IMG/VR virus record: IMGVR_UViG_3300009129_001478
Coordinates: 33,632-97,631 of that record
Reading direction: 5' to 3' (one strand)
Origin: a virus
Length of the DNA: 64,000 nt
Part shown: positions 1 to 7,160 of the stretch, one piece after another
How the letters are laid out: each line of letters starts with the position of its first letter
How positions within the stretch are numbered: position 1 is the first letter of the stretch
The notes under the pieces: model-generated
Databases searched by the model: none
What the model was told of the DNA's origin: nothing
Seen by the model: only the letters and a program-made list of their open reading frames with translations
Made by a program: the position numbers and the translations under genes

Positions 1-2
1 AT

Positions 3-683
3 CTTCTTGAATTCATAGCGGAACATAATCGTTTTCTAGAGCTTTGGGAGAAAGACTTGATAAATATTGTTTCGGCTGAATCATCTTATTTTGTCCCGCA
101 GGCATTGACCAAAATTATGAATGAGGGCTGGGCAGTTCTTATCCACGAAAAAATAGTTAAAAGTTTGGATATGCCAGATGATTACCACTTGGCTTTTATT
201 CGTTTACATAATCAAGTAATTCGCCCCCATTTAGGACGAGTAAACCCCTACCACTTAGGTTATAAAATATTTCGTCACATTGAGGAGAAATATGGGTTTG
301 ATGAATGTTTGCGCGCAAGGGAAACTCACAATGATGAAACTTTTATAAAATCTTATTTTGATCTTGAAATGTGTAAAGATTTGAATTTATTTACCTATTC
401 TATGGATCAGAGAGAGGGAGCAACAAAAATTAGAGATGTATCCGGGGAAGATAGTTGGAGAACTATTCGCGACGAGCTAATTAAGAATGTAGGACTTAAT
501 GCTGTTCCGGTTATCGTCGTAAAGGAATTGTTAAAGGATGGTACACTAATACTTGAACACGAACACGACGGGAGAGATCTGGAGTTGTCAGAAGCTAATA
601 AAGTTTTTGGACATATCAATGAACTCTGGTCCGGTAATATAAAGTTTACTACAATTATTGAAGACGAAACTTGGGAGTTTTGA
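3..683 (+). CDS. spoVR: SpoVR family protein, C-terminal part (5' truncated by window edge)
   Basis: The frame is already open at base 3 and runs to TGA at 681-683, so the gene starts upstream of the window; the TTG at 57 is internal. The visible 226 residues match the C-terminal half of the SpoVR/YcgB family: the NEGWA-type block, then the NPYHLG block, the SFIKSYFDLEM-like segment with LNLFTY, and the RTIRDEL segment of the tail domain. SpoVR is a widespread protein of unclear biochemistry, required for spore cortex formation in Bacillus and usually encoded next to the kinase PrkA and YeaH/YhbH. Here prkA follows after 6 bases, as in bacterial operons. YeaH/YhbH, if present, would lie upstream. 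Family assignment is from recall of the family pattern. Confidence 0.88.
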   Translation, partial: LLEFIAEHNRFLELWEKDLINIVSAESSYFVPQALTKIMNEGWAVLIHEKIVKSLDMPDDYHLAFIRLHNQVIRPHLGRVNPYHLGYKIFRHIEEKYGFDECLRARETHNDETFIKSYFDLEMCKDLNLFTYSMDQREGATKIRDVSGEDSWRTIRDELIKNVGLNAVPVIVVKELLKDGTLILEHEHDGRDLELSEANKVFGHINELWSGNIKFTTIIEDETWEF

Positions 684-689
684 TCCACC

Positions 690-2633
690 ATGGCAAAAGA
701 AAATAAATCTGGAAAGTTTTTGAAGCTGGTTGAAAAACACCGGGAGAAAAAATCAGTTGATAAATTTCAAGGCACTTTAGAGGAATACCTCAAGCTAATT
801 GAAGCAGACCCATCTATACCCATATTATCACACAAAAGGCTATATGATGTTCTTTCTGGAAATGGTATTACTAGAATGTCTAAATCTGATTCACGCTGCA
901 ATAAATTATTCAGTGGCGAGGAAATTAGGACTTATGATTATTTCCAATCAAAATTCTTTGGAATGGAAAGATCGTTAGCTAAAATTATGAGATTTTTACG
1001 GTCAGCTTCCCTGAAGGGAGAAGAGAGCCGCCAGGTATTATTACTTCTAGGTCCTGTTGGTGCCGGCAAATCTGCCCTAATGGAGCACATAAAATCAGCC
1101 CTGGAACAATGTGATCCTATGTATCATATTGAAGGTTGTCCAATCCATGAAGAACCTCTTCATTTGATTCCCCGCTCCTTGAGGGAAGAATTTCAAAGTA
1201 TTTATAATATAAAAATAGAAGGTGATTTATGTCCAGTATGCCGGCATCGCCTAAAAGAAAAATTCAATAATGACTATACAACAATGCCAATAGCCCAGTC
1301 TTCGTTTTCAGTTCGTGGGCGGCGAGGTGTAGGCGTTGTCCCACCGATGGATGCCAATAGTCAGGATGTTACAATTTTAGTTGGTAGTGAGGACATTTCT
1401 AAGTTAGATTTATATTCTGAAGATGATCCGCGAGTTTTATCTCTAAATGGTGCCTTCAATGTTGGTAATCGTGGTATTGTAGAGTTTGTTGAGGTTTTCA
1501 AAAATGAGATTGAATTTCTTCACACTATGATCACAGCAACACAAGAAAAGGCTGTACCATCACCAGGCAAAGGTCCTATGATTTATTTTGATGGCGTTAT
1601 CCTGGCTCACTGTAATGAGGCTGAGTGGAACAAATTCAAGTCGGAAAATACGAATGAAGCCATTCTTGATCGTATTGTTCGTGTAAATGTACCCTATTGT
1701 TTGGAGGTTTCTGAAGAGCAAAAGATTTATGAAAAAATGCTAGGACTGTCTGACTTTGATGGTCATATCGCCCCTCATACACTTGAGATTGCTAGTATGT
1801 TTGCCGTTCTAAGTCGTCTGCATCCATCTAATAAGGTTGACCCACTGACAAAGATGAAGCTTTATGACGGCGAAGAGGTAATTGAAAAAGGACATGTCAA
1901 AAAAATAGATATTAAAGATCTTAGAGATGAAACCAGAGATGAAGGGATGACAGGAATTTCTACAAGATTCATTATGAAAGCTATTGATTCGTCTCTATCA
2001 GATAGTGATAAAAATATGGTAACTCCTATCTCTATCCGAGATGCACTCATTAAGCAAGTCAAGGATCAGATTGTAGTAGAGGATGACAGAAACCGTTATC
2101 TTGATTTTTTAGGTAAGACTTTACATGATGAATATTTGAATATTCTAGAGAAGGAAATAACCAAAGCTTTTGTATCTGCCTATGATGAACAAGCAGAAGC
2201 TCTTTTCAACAATTATTTAGATCATGCAGAGGCATATGTGAATATGACCACGGTCAAAGATGTTGTAACAAATGAAGAAATTTCTCCCGACGAACCATTC
2301 ATGGTTTCTATTGAGGAACAAATCGCAATTGTTGGCACAGCCAAAGAAAACTTCAGAGTTGATATTACTGCCTTCATGTTTTCAAAGCTCCGCCGCGGAG
2401 AAAAAGTAGACTGGAAGAGTTATGCTCCTCTAAAAGAAGCCATTGAGAGTAAATTAACATCCTCAGTAAAAGAAATATCTCGCATTGTTACCAAATCTAA
2501 GAGTCGCGATAAAAAACAACAAGGAAAATATAACGAAATGGTTAAAACTCTGATGGATGAATATGGATATAATGAAGATTCAGCCGAAGAAGTAATCAAG
2601 TTTGCTGCAAATAATCTGTGGAGAGATAGCTAA
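690..2633 (+). CDS. prkA: PrkA-type serine protein kinase (YeaG family)
   Basis: Full length at 647 residues, the usual size of the family (about 640). The N-terminal PrkA AAA+ domain shows a Walker A motif GPVGAGKSA at residues 121-129, and the segment FDGVILAHCNEAEW followed by ILDRIVRVNVPY is typical of the domain. The C-terminal PrkA domain follows, with STRFIMKAIDSSL. Family members are stress and starvation-linked AAA+ proteins reported to phosphorylate Ser/Thr or to show protease activity; they act in the cytoplasm with SpoVR and YeaH partners. The ATG lies 6 bases after the spoVR stop, so the two are probably co-transcribed. No truncation or missing key motif is seen. The role in a phage is inference: modulating the host stress or stationary-phase response. 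Confidence 0.92.
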   Translation: MAKENKSGKFLKLVEKHREKKSVDKFQGTLEEYLKLIEADPSIPILSHKRLYDVLSGNGITRMSKSDSRCNKLFSGEEIRTYDYFQSKFFGMERSLAKIMRFLRSASLKGEESRQVLLLLGPVGAGKSALMEHIKSALEQCDPMYHIEGCPIHEEPLHLIPRSLREEFQSIYNIKIEGDLCPVCRHRLKEKFNNDYTTMPIAQSSFSVRGRRGVGVVPPMDANSQDVTILVGSEDISKLDLYSEDDPRVLSLNGAFNVGNRGIVEFVEVFKNEIEFLHTMITATQEKAVPSPGKGPMIYFDGVILAHCNEAEWNKFKSENTNEAILDRIVRVNVPYCLEVSEEQKIYEKMLGLSDFDGHIAPHTLEIASMFAVLSRLHPSNKVDPLTKMKLYDGEEVIEKGHVKKIDIKDLRDETRDEGMTGISTRFIMKAIDSSLSDSDKNMVTPISIRDALIKQVKDQIVVEDDRNRYLDFLGKTLHDEYLNILEKEITKAFVSAYDEQAEALFNNYLDHAEAYVNMTTVKDVVTNEEISPDEPFMVSIEEQIAIVGTAKENFRVDITAFMFSKLRRGEKVDWKSYAPLKEAIESKLTSSVKEISRIVTKSKSRDKKQQGKYNEMVKTLMDEYGYNEDSAEEVIKFAANNLWRDS

Positions 2634-2642
2634 GGCAACAAG

Positions 2643-3620
2643 ATGTCTAATTTTGCAGACAAGATTAAAACTCTCAGAGATTTTGTCGGGAATACTCCAT
2701 TAATCAAAATTATAGTAGATGTTGCCGGCAAAAATGTAGTAATTTATGCCAAATATGAAGCTTGGAGCTTCTCTGGAAGCATAAAAGACCGCATGGCCTT
2801 ACAAATATTGCAAAGTGCAGAGAATTTATCACAATTTCACGAAGGTGATACCATAATAGAGGCTACGAGTGGCAATACTGGGATTGCTTTTGCTGCGATG
2901 GGAGCTTATTTGGGGAGTGAGGTTCATATTTACATGCCAAATTGGCTTTCTGAAGAGAGAAAATCTCTTTTAAGATTTTACGGGGCAAAATTGCACGAAA
3001 TAAGCGAAAAAGATGGTGGATTTCTTAAATGTATAGAGCTAGCATCCAAAAAAAGTGAAAAAAAGGGCTTTTTCGGACCAAAACAGTTTACTAATGCATG
3101 GAATGTGTTTTCGCACATGAATTCAACAGCACCTGAACTCCATAAATGCCTTAGCGAACAAAACTTGCCTAAACTCGGCGCTTTTGTTGCAGGAGTCGGC
3201 ACTGGGGGTACTATTATGGGTTTTCATCACTATTTCAACGACAGGGATGGTGATTTTACTGCTTTTCCGGTGTTTCCAGAGAATAATATTGACAGGGGAC
3301 ATAGAATTGAGGGTATAGGGGACAGTTTTATTCCCAAGATTTTAAATTTAGATGAATTGGGTAAAATTATAAGAGTAAAAGACTCGGATGCTATAAATGT
3401 TGCAAGACAAATGAATAAACTAGGACTATCAGTAGGTATTTCATCAGGTGCTAATGTATTTGCAGCCGCGCTGAAAGCTTCAGAACTTCAAAATAACCTG
3501 ACCGTCGCGACGGTTCTATGTGATGATAATAAGAAATACCTTTCTACTGATTTGTGTTCTGATAGTGTTGAGGAACTCTCAAGCGAAATAAAAATCAAAG
3601 ATTTTATAAGGATTACTTGA
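2643..3620 (+). CDS. PLP-dependent cysteine synthase / cystathionine beta-synthase family enzyme
   Basis: 325 residues, the normal length of O-acetylserine sulfhydrylase-type enzymes. The PLP lysine is visible in the SGSIKDR motif (K48), the substrate-binding loop TSGNTG is at 75-80, and the glycine-rich phosphate cup GVGTGGT is near residue 180. A C-terminal SSGAN segment matches the PLP ring-contact serine region. Family members make cysteine from O-acetylserine and sulfide, or run related beta-replacement reactions; the exact substrate cannot be told from sequence. The gene follows prkA by 9 bases, probably in the same transcript. A promoter overlaps its stop codon. A metabolic gene of this kind is not a usual phage gene. 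Confidence 0.85.
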   Translation: MSNFADKIKTLRDFVGNTPLIKIIVDVAGKNVVIYAKYEAWSFSGSIKDRMALQILQSAENLSQFHEGDTIIEATSGNTGIAFAAMGAYLGSEVHIYMPNWLSEERKSLLRFYGAKLHEISEKDGGFLKCIELASKKSEKKGFFGPKQFTNAWNVFSHMNSTAPELHKCLSEQNLPKLGAFVAGVGTGGTIMGFHHYFNDRDGDFTAFPVFPENNIDRGHRIEGIGDSFIPKILNLDELGKIIRVKDSDAINVARQMNKLGLSVGISSGANVFAAALKASELQNNLTVATVLCDDNKKYLSTDLCSDSVEELSSEIKIKDFIRIT

Positions 3621-3644
3621 CTTTCTCGGGAATGATGATAATAT
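3617..3644 (+). promoter_or_regulatory. sigma70-like promoter, copy 1 of a repeated set
   Basis: TTGACT at 3617-3622, a 16-base spacer, then TAATAT at 3639-3644. It overlaps the stop codon of the cysteine-synthase gene and lies 23 bases before the TTG start at 3667. The same arrangement recurs at 5231 and 5765, which supports all three. Confidence 0.65.
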
Positions 3645-3666
3645 GTATTAGTAAGAGGGTCTGATA

Positions 3667-4050
3667 TTGTCCAGCACAAGTGAAGATATCTTACAGAAAC
3701 TTAAAGGAGTCTTAGAAGATGCTCTCGGAGACCCCAGGGATTTCCAGTTGGGCGAATATCCCAAAGAGGGGCTCCCTGTTGGTACAATCTCGCGATCAAA
3801 TATTCACAACAGGCTGTGTGTTATTGTAGATGCCTTTTATGGTGACTTGGATGAAGACAATCAAAAAATTATTATCTATACGGTGTTATTGTTTCCCGAG
3901 AGAATCGCCTTTGGTAAAAATAGTTCCCAACTGTCTGAAAATCAATACTACTTATCAAACGAGTATGAATATGATATTATAGGATATCTTATGATCCCTC
4001 CAGTAAACTTAGAAAATTTTTCTCATATATTGGGATCAAGTTTGTTATGA
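3667..4050 (+). CDS. hypothetical protein, 127 aa
   Basis: Starts with TTG, preceded by an AGAGGG Shine-Dalgarno-like element at suitable spacing; no in-frame ATG offers a better start. The protein is soluble and acidic with no motif I recognise. Its stop overlaps the start of the phosphomannomutase gene (ATGA), so the two are translationally coupled and served by the promoter at 3617. Function unknown. Confidence 0.7.
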   Translation: MSSTSEDILQKLKGVLEDALGDPRDFQLGEYPKEGLPVGTISRSNIHNRLCVIVDAFYGDLDEDNQKIIIYTVLLFPERIAFGKNSSQLSENQYYLSNEYEYDIIGYLMIPPVNLENFSHILGSSLL

Positions 4051-4814
4051 AATTAGAACCAAAAGCTCTTTTGTTTGATATGGATGGTACTCTAACTGTC
4101 CCGCGTCAGCGAATAAGTAATGAAGTTTTAGAAGCTCTCTCCAACACCTCCGTTGGACTCAAGAGACATTTAGTTACCGGCTCCGAGATGGATAAAATTG
4201 ATGAGCAAATTCCTAGTGATATTTTGTTAAAATTGTTTGATAGAGTATACGCATGCAATGGAACGCGCGTATATAATTGTTCACTAGATATGGATGATGA
4301 AACAAAAGCTATTGAGCCAGAACTGATTCATAAAGTTTCTCTAGTTGATCATTATTCGCCGGCTGATCTAAATCATATTGTAAATGTTTTACTGAAGATT
4401 GTTACGGATACACACACGAAGGTTAAGACTGGCACCTTTATTGAATGGCGTGAAAGCCAAATAAATTTCTCTGTGGTTGGCAGAAACTGCTCACAACTTC
4501 AGCGTGAAGATTATGTCAAATGGGACAAAAAAAGCGGAGAAAGAAAAAAGATTGTCAATCAGCTTCGCGAAGAATTTAAGGGCTGGGGTCTGGCCTTCCA
4601 ACTTGGTGGTCAAATTTCTATTGATATTACACGAGAAGGTTGGGATAAAAGCTATGCATTTGAAAACATGATTGAGACACCCGATCAGTGCGTATTTTTT
4701 GGCGACAAGATTTGCAAAGATGGTAATGATTTAGATATTGCTATGAAATCAGCAGCCTATCACGATATTCAAGGACCTGCCGAACTAATTTTGGCTCTAC
4801 AGGAGTATAGATGA
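4047..4814 (+). CDS. phosphomannomutase, eukaryotic alpha-PMM (HAD superfamily) type
   Basis: 255 residues. The HAD motif I DMDGTLT holds the nucleophile D11 and the acid/base D13. The family-specific blocks are strikingly like eukaryotic PMM1/PMM2: GTFIEWR, then VVGRNCSQ, DKKSGERKK, LAFQLGGQISIDI, GWDKSYA, and FFGDK with GNDLDIA. Alpha-PMM converts mannose-6-phosphate to mannose-1-phosphate, the precursor of GDP-mannose; most bacteria use an unrelated PMM/PGM fold instead. It overlaps the upstream gene by ATGA. Inference: it supplies activated mannose for the five glycosyltransferases at 23.5-28.8 kb, though no GDP-mannose pyrophosphorylase is visible in this window. A broader HAD sugar phosphatase is possible but less likely. 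Confidence 0.88.
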   Translation: MKLEPKALLFDMDGTLTVPRQRISNEVLEALSNTSVGLKRHLVTGSEMDKIDEQIPSDILLKLFDRVYACNGTRVYNCSLDMDDETKAIEPELIHKVSLVDHYSPADLNHIVNVLLKIVTDTHTKVKTGTFIEWRESQINFSVVGRNCSQLQREDYVKWDKKSGERKKIVNQLREEFKGWGLAFQLGGQISIDITREGWDKSYAFENMIETPDQCVFFGDKICKDGNDLDIAMKSAAYHDIQGPAELILALQEYR

Positions 4815-5042
4815 GTGATCCCATCAATTACGCTACTGGTTGGTATTCTATTAGCCCTGCTTTTGCCTGGTGGAGGTCTAATGTTCATCGCGTGGATCCG
4901 CTCAAAGCGCGCCGAAAAGCAGCGAGAGTTGTTGAAGAAATTAAACAAAAAGAGAAAGCTAACTCTGCAAAAATTGCAGAGGGAACAATTGATATATATG
5001 CGTAGTAAACAAAACAAGCATTCAAGAAGGGATAAAAAATGA
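4815..5042 (+). CDS. small membrane protein, 75 aa
   Basis: GTG start, with an AGGAG element 9 bases upstream. The N-terminus is a clear membrane segment (about residues 3-27, rich in L/I/V/G), followed by a strongly basic Lys/Arg tail, giving a likely N-out C-in topology. Its TGA overlaps the next start by ATGA. A second open frame begins at ATG 4811 (64 codons, to 5005) and would also overlap the upstream stop. I prefer this frame because its hydrophobicity pattern is coherent and its end is coupled to the next gene. Function unknown. Confidence 0.55.
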   Translation: MIPSITLLVGILLALLLPGGGLMFIAWIRSKRAEKQRELLKKLNKKRKLTLQKLQREQLIYMRSKQNKHSRRDKK

Positions 5043-5218
5043 ATTGCTTTCAAATTGAAGTCCGCGGCGTAACCTTTACCATTTGGGCCCCCACTCTGCG
5101 TGAAGCTGTGGAGACCTTTATGATTGATATGGATTTTTTTGAAGTCCCCAAGGATATGGTGACCTGTGCTCCTATTCCTTCGTCTAATATGTTCCCACCA
5201 GAAGTTACTGGTTTTTAA
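5039..5218 (+). CDS. small hypothetical protein, 59 aa
   Basis: Open frame from ATG 5039 to TAA 5216-5218, starting inside the stop of the preceding gene (ATGA). The sequence is compact with no membrane segment; it contains a VRGVTFTIWAP stretch and many Met, Phe and Pro residues. No family recognised. A promoter for the next gene follows directly. Confidence 0.55.
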   Translation: MNCFQIEVRGVTFTIWAPTLREAVETFMIDMDFFEVPKDMVTCAPIPSSNMFPPEVTGF

Positions 5219-5230
5219 TTCATTTTTTTC

Positions 5231-5258
5231 TTGACTTCCCAGCAGACCATGATATTAT
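5231..5258 (+). promoter_or_regulatory. sigma70-like promoter, copy 2
   Basis: TTGACT at 5231-5236, 16-base spacer, TATTAT at 5253-5258; 21 bases before the ATG at 5280, where an AGGGAGA ribosome-binding site sits. Same geometry as the sites at 3617 and 5765. Confidence 0.7.
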
Positions 5259-5279
5259 GGTGTTGTAAGGGAGAGAAAT

Positions 5280-5759
5280 ATGAAGCTTCAAGCTGCCATC
5301 AAAAAGATCAAGAACCGAGCCAAAGTGGTTGGACTAGATGTTGATATCCAAGAGCATAAACGCTCGCACGATTCACTCTTCTCCATTCGCTTTGAGAACT
5401 CTAACCAAGTTATCAGCTTTTATAACCAGCGTAACGGCGCGGACGATGTTAATCTCATCAAAGTTACACGAGACGGCGACTATAGTGACCCGCAGTCGGA
5501 TTACTTTGCCGGGTCCTTTGTAGATAACATTACGCAGGCTCTGAATTGGGTTGCTCCTCTGCCGGCAAAATATCCTGTCGGCTCGCTGGTTCGTTTCAAG
5601 GGCAATAAGCGAAATGACCGTGCCAGGCTCGCCGGCAAAATTGGACTTGTTATAGAAGCTCAATCGGGCGGAACCTACAAAATCAATGTAATAGAAAATA
5701 GGTCATCGCCGCGTTACGATCCTTACTACTCTGAACGAGACCTAGAAAAAGTTTCATAA
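5280..5759 (+). CDS. hypothetical protein, 159 aa, with SH3/KOW-like C-terminus
   Basis: Good ribosome-binding site (AAGGGAGAG) before the ATG. The N-terminal half is basic with a possible helix (residues 1-20). The C-terminal half (about 100-159) reads like a small beta-barrel: YPVGSLVRFKG, then GKIGLVIEA and the closing YSERDLEKV, as in SH3- or KOW-like modules. This suggests nucleic-acid or protein binding, but that is inference. It has its own promoter at 5231. Confidence 0.7.
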   Translation: MKLQAAIKKIKNRAKVVGLDVDIQEHKRSHDSLFSIRFENSNQVISFYNQRNGADDVNLIKVTRDGDYSDPQSDYFAGSFVDNITQALNWVAPLPAKYPVGSLVRFKGNKRNDRARLAGKIGLVIEAQSGGTYKINVIENRSSPRYDPYYSERDLEKVS

Positions 5760-5764
5760 ATAAC

Positions 5765-5792
5765 TTGACCTATCTCGTGTCCGTGTTATTAT
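5765..5792 (+). promoter_or_regulatory. sigma70-like promoter, copy 3, next to a late-promoter-like element
   Basis: TTGACC at 5765-5770, 16-base spacer, TATTAT at 5787-5792, 19 bases before the ATG at 5812. Directly upstream, CATAAATA at 5755-5762 resembles a T4-type late promoter and overlaps the previous stop codon, so this gene may be read both early and late. The late element could be chance. Confidence 0.65.
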
Positions 5793-5811
5793 AGGTTATA
5801 AGGGGCTAGCA

Positions 5812-6129
5812 ATGGCTGAATCAAATCCCGAAGTTGAATTCCACCTTGAAGGTTTTCTAAAGGATTGCCAGCAAATGTTGGAAGAGCACTACTCTGAGAA
5901 GTATGCCAACCTTAAAGTCCCTGAAGTGGATTTCAAAGAGGGTGGAAAGTATTACAAAGTCTTCAAAAATGAAGGTCTCCGAGGAAGTGCTTATGTTTGG
6001 TTCTTCGTCGGCAAAGAGGACGGCTTGATTTGGAAGGCTGCCTCTTGGAAAGCTCCCGCTAAGAACTTCCCTCGTGGAAATATTCTGACAGACAACGCCA
6101 AAGATGTAATTGGCATTTACGGATTATAA
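5812..6129 (+). CDS. conserved phage-type small protein, 105 aa
   Basis: Begins 19 bases after a strong promoter. The C-terminal region carries VWFFVGKEDGLIWKAASWK followed by APAKNFPRGNI, a pattern I recall from many small phage proteins of unknown function (a conserved 'KAA.WKAPAK' signature). An EGGKYYKV stretch precedes it. Likely cytoplasmic. No enzymatic motif seen. The next two small genes follow immediately. Confidence 0.72.
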   Translation: MAESNPEVEFHLEGFLKDCQQMLEEHYSEKYANLKVPEVDFKEGGKYYKVFKNEGLRGSAYVWFFVGKEDGLIWKAASWKAPAKNFPRGNILTDNAKDVIGIYGL

Positions 6130-6246
6130 ATGACTGACAAAGAAAAACAAGACAGAGATGATCTAGTTGACCGAGTAATGGCTATTGCTCGTGATCTAAA
6201 ACTTCAAGCTGATAAAGAAATTGCAGAGGCAGAGGAGGAAAAATGA
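6130..6246 (+). CDS. very small hypothetical protein, 38 aa
   Basis: ATG at 6130 directly abuts the preceding TAA; the stop TGA at 6244-6246 overlaps the next ATG (ATGA). The predicted peptide is one charged amphipathic helix rich in Asp, Glu, Lys and Ala. The tight coupling on both sides supports it as a gene, although short. Function unknown. Confidence 0.45.
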   Translation: MTDKEKQDRDDLVDRVMAIARDLKLQADKEIAEAEEEK

Positions 6247-6455
6247 GAAACATTTTTATTGCAATTATTTTAGTGGCGGGCGTAGGTTGCTCGCATAGTC
6301 AAAATGCTTCCGTTCGCATCCAAAAGGGCGATACCCTCAGTGAACTCGCGGTAAAACATAAGATCAATAGGAAAAAGCTTAGGAAGCTTAACCCTCAGAT
6401 CAAAAACCCCAATGTTATTATCGCCGGGAAAAACCTTAGACTCCGCGCGAAGTAG
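6243..6455 (+). CDS. LysM-domain lipoprotein, 70 aa
   Basis: The N-terminal signal sequence ends in a lipobox-like VAGVGC, so the mature protein should begin at Cys16 and be lipid-anchored. A single LysM domain follows (about residues 25-68), with IQKGDTLSELAVKHKI, then LRKLNPQI and NVIIAGKNLRL. LysM binds peptidoglycan. A phage-encoded LysM lipoprotein could sit at the inner or outer membrane and contact the wall, for lysis, spanin-like or exclusion roles; which one is not visible. ATGA overlap with the upstream gene. Confidence 0.8.
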   Translation: MRNIFIAIILVAGVGCSHSQNASVRIQKGDTLSELAVKHKINRKKLRKLNPQIKNPNVIIAGKNLRLRAK

Positions 6456-6465
6456 GAAAAAGAAA

Positions 6466-6762
6466 ATGACCAATCCAAAGCCAGGCAAGACTGGGTGGTT
6501 GACCTTGCAGGAATTTGACCACGAAACTTTTATCCAGTGGTTTATTTCAGAATCACAAGCCGGCAGAATGTCACCAGAGCGTCTAAATGAAGCAAGTTGG
6601 GGAGTAAGTCCCCAGTTTCTGATCAACGCCTCTTTTGATGCTGAGGCTGCGGAACAGGCAACGTGGATGAAGCCTCTATTGTTCTTGGTTGGTGTTGCTA
6701 CGGGAATGATTGGTGGAGCACTTTTGAGTTTAGAAACACCTATTTATTGGCTAAGTTTTTAG
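6466..6762 (+). CDS. small membrane protein, 98 aa
   Basis: The ATG at 6466 is chosen over an upstream in-frame codon at 6412 because it avoids the overlap with the LysM gene and has an AGGAAA element about 7 bases upstream. The N-terminal two thirds are soluble (LTLQEFDHETFIQWF region); the C-terminus is a membrane segment (about residues 72-96) with Gly-rich packing. It ends in TAG, and the frame beyond stays open for about 106 codons without a start. Possibly part of a lysis or membrane cassette with its neighbours; unproven. Confidence 0.65.
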   Translation: MTNPKPGKTGWLTLQEFDHETFIQWFISESQAGRMSPERLNEASWGVSPQFLINASFDAEAAEQATWMKPLLFLVGVATGMIGGALLSLETPIYWLSF

Positions 6763-6766
6763 AATT

Positions 6767-6904
6767 ATGAATTCATTTTTACACACTCTTTTCGGACTTT
6801 CGTTTGTTGGCGGATCTATGTATTTGCTTTATACAGCGATTATAAGGGAAAGAAAAAGGAGAATCACAATGAAACAGGAGATTGCCAAAACCCGACGACG
6901 ATAA
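6767..6904 (+). CDS. very small membrane protein, 45 aa
   Basis: ATG at 6767, four bases after the previous stop; TAA at 6902-6904. The peptide has one membrane helix (about residues 4-26) and a very basic C-terminal half ending in an Arg triplet. No clear Shine-Dalgarno element. The arrangement resembles the small membrane proteins upstream. Moderate support only. Confidence 0.42.
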   Translation: MNSFLHTLFGLSFVGGSMYLLYTAIIRERKRRITMKQEIAKTRRR

Positions 6905-7073
6905 GTGTCAAGGGTCAACCTAGGCCGATCTGGCAGGCGGCAAGAATAGCCAGCGTCCCTACCTACAGTACCCACATACCTTGGAAGAGTTGCGTGTGGA
7001 AGACGGTTTGTAGGGTTAGATATACTACAAATAGGAATCCCGTAATCGTTCGGGTGAAAACTCTTCAAATTAT
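6905..7073 (+). other. 169-base stretch without a supported gene; possible structured RNA
   Basis: Sequence between the small membrane gene and tRNA-Lys, noticeably richer in G and C than its surroundings. It contains a 7-base inverted repeat (TTTGTAG at 7008-7014, CTACAAA at 7025-7031) and a 4-base pair hairpin of CCCG/CGGG just before the tRNA. A minus-strand open frame covers it, but has no sensible ribosome-binding site or family signature. Could be a leader or processed RNA linked to the tRNA. Confidence 0.3.
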
Positions 7074-7146
7074 AGGGACATAGCTCAGTTGGTAGAGCAA
7101 CAGACTTTTAATCTGATGGTCGTGGGTTCAATCCCCACTGTCCCCA
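7074..7146 (+). tRNA. tRNA-Lys (UUU)
   Basis: Cloverleaf visible: D-arm GCTC...GAGC, anticodon loop CTTTTAA giving anticodon TTT, T-arm GTGGG-TTCAATC-CCCAC. Six good acceptor pairs; the first position is A opposite C, an unusual mismatch. CCA is not encoded (ACA follows the last paired base). The tilS gene starts 14 bases later. Confidence 0.88.
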
Positions 7147-7160
7147 CAACAGGAATGACA

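Noticed and set aside
4811-5005. Alternative small gene in another frame
   Set aside because: It overlaps the 4815-5042 frame, which has a clear membrane segment and is coupled to the next gene; both cannot be excluded but only one is listed.
6829-7068. Minus-strand frame of 79 codons before tRNA-Lys
   Set aside because: No ribosome-binding site or family match; the region shows RNA-like inverted repeats and is open in more than one frame because of composition.
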